Origin: JAEUOS01 sp964470865
GTDB taxonomy: Bacteria > Pseudomonadota > Gammaproteobacteria > Burkholderiales > JAEUOS01
Assembly: GCA_964470865.1 (NCBI GenBank)
Contig: CAYYFR010000085.1
Coordinates: 1-22,534 of the forward strand
Reading direction: 5' to 3'
DNA length: 22,534 nt
Shown here: positions 22,466 to 22,534 of the stretch, one piece after another
Layout: every line of letters starts with the position of its first letter
Position numbering within the stretch: the first letter of the stretch is position 1
The notes under the pieces: model-generated
What the model was told of the DNA's origin: nothing
The model's database searches: none
The model's input: only the letters and a program-made list of their open reading frames with translations
Program-made: the position numbers and the translations under genes

Positions 22466-22534
22466 ATGCAAAGCTACGACGTCACCGAATGGGGCAAACC
22501 GCTGCAAAAGGCGATCCGCGAGACCCCGGCGCCG
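22466..22534 (+). CDS. Zinc-type (medium-chain) alcohol dehydrogenase, N-terminus only
   Basis: The window ends 23 codons into this gene. The peptide starts M-Q-S-Y-D-V-T-E-W-G-K-P-L-Q and ends E-T-P-A-P, which is the typical N-terminal strand pair of GroES-like medium-chain alcohol dehydrogenases. AAGGAA six bases before the ATG is a good ribosome-binding site. Zinc ligands and the nucleotide-binding domain lie outside the window, so substrate and cofactor are unknown. Confidence 0.7.
   Translation, partial: MQSYDVTEWGKPLQKAIRETPAP

Overview
The window is a GC-rich (about 60-65% by eye), densely packed bacterial segment. It most likely comes from a betaproteobacterium of the Burkholderiales or a close relative. 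The reasons are a Bug/TctC periplasmic binding protein, the gene order RNB-exoribonuclease / TonB-domain protein / ... / mtgA, a PRK07529-type acyl-CoA synthetase, and strongly G/C-ending codons with several GTG and TTG starts. A run of exactly 100 Ns (10636-10735) shows a scaffolded draft assembly. No rRNA, tRNA, CRISPR array, transposase or phage gene was seen.

Layout. 1-70: signal peptide of a gene leaving the window on the minus strand. 199-606: RidA-family protein. 607-678: copy A of a two-hairpin repeat. 716-2293 (-): MgtE Mg2+ transporter. 2341-2571 (+): decayed C-terminus of a class III adenylate/guanylate cyclase, lying over the mgtE upstream region. 2608-8471 (-): four genes in one direction, in transcription order RNB exoribonuclease, TonB-C protein, PAS-PAS-GGDEF-EAL protein and MtgA transglycosylase. 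8748-9566 (+): TIGR00266/AIM24-type protein, then copy B of the repeat. 9685-10635 (+): M48 metalloprotease cut by the N gap. 10736-11013 (+): a chorismate mutase (AroQ type) that begins inside the gap and overlaps a Bug binding-protein gene (11010-11990). 12027-12257 (+): TIGR02450 small Trp-rich protein. 12266-14173 (-): acyl-CoA synthetase. 14275-14817 (-): lipoprotein with a TonB-C-like domain. 14992-15792 (+): PhyH dioxygenase. 15829-16281 (-): hotdog thioesterase. 16376-17015 (+): frameshifted, N-terminally truncated octopine/opine dehydrogenase remnant. 16996-21798 (-): three-gene 2-oxoacid:ferredoxin oxidoreductase operon, namely a GltD-like Fe-S flavoprotein, a fused gamma-alpha subunit and a beta subunit. 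21799-22465: 667 bases with no convincing gene. 22466 to the end (+): start of a zinc-type alcohol dehydrogenase.

How the parts fit. The clearest functional unit is the oxidoreductase operon. KorA and KorB would carry out CoA-dependent oxidative decarboxylation of a 2-oxoacid, and the first gene supplies an FAD/NAD(P) module with its own ferredoxin-like clusters, so the complex could exchange electrons between ferredoxin-level carriers and NAD(P). The mtgA-side cluster combines RNA turnover, envelope energisation, c-di-GMP turnover and peptidoglycan synthesis. The rest looks like ordinary chromosome with lipid and acyl-CoA genes and two gene remnants.

The observations most worth a second look are: the 76%-identical 71-bp double-hairpin repeat found twice; the two gene remnants that a standard gene finder would miss or misread; the false protease-chorismate mutase fusion across the gap; and a c-di-GMP enzyme where aroE is commonly found. 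I did not find an unmistakably new biological system.
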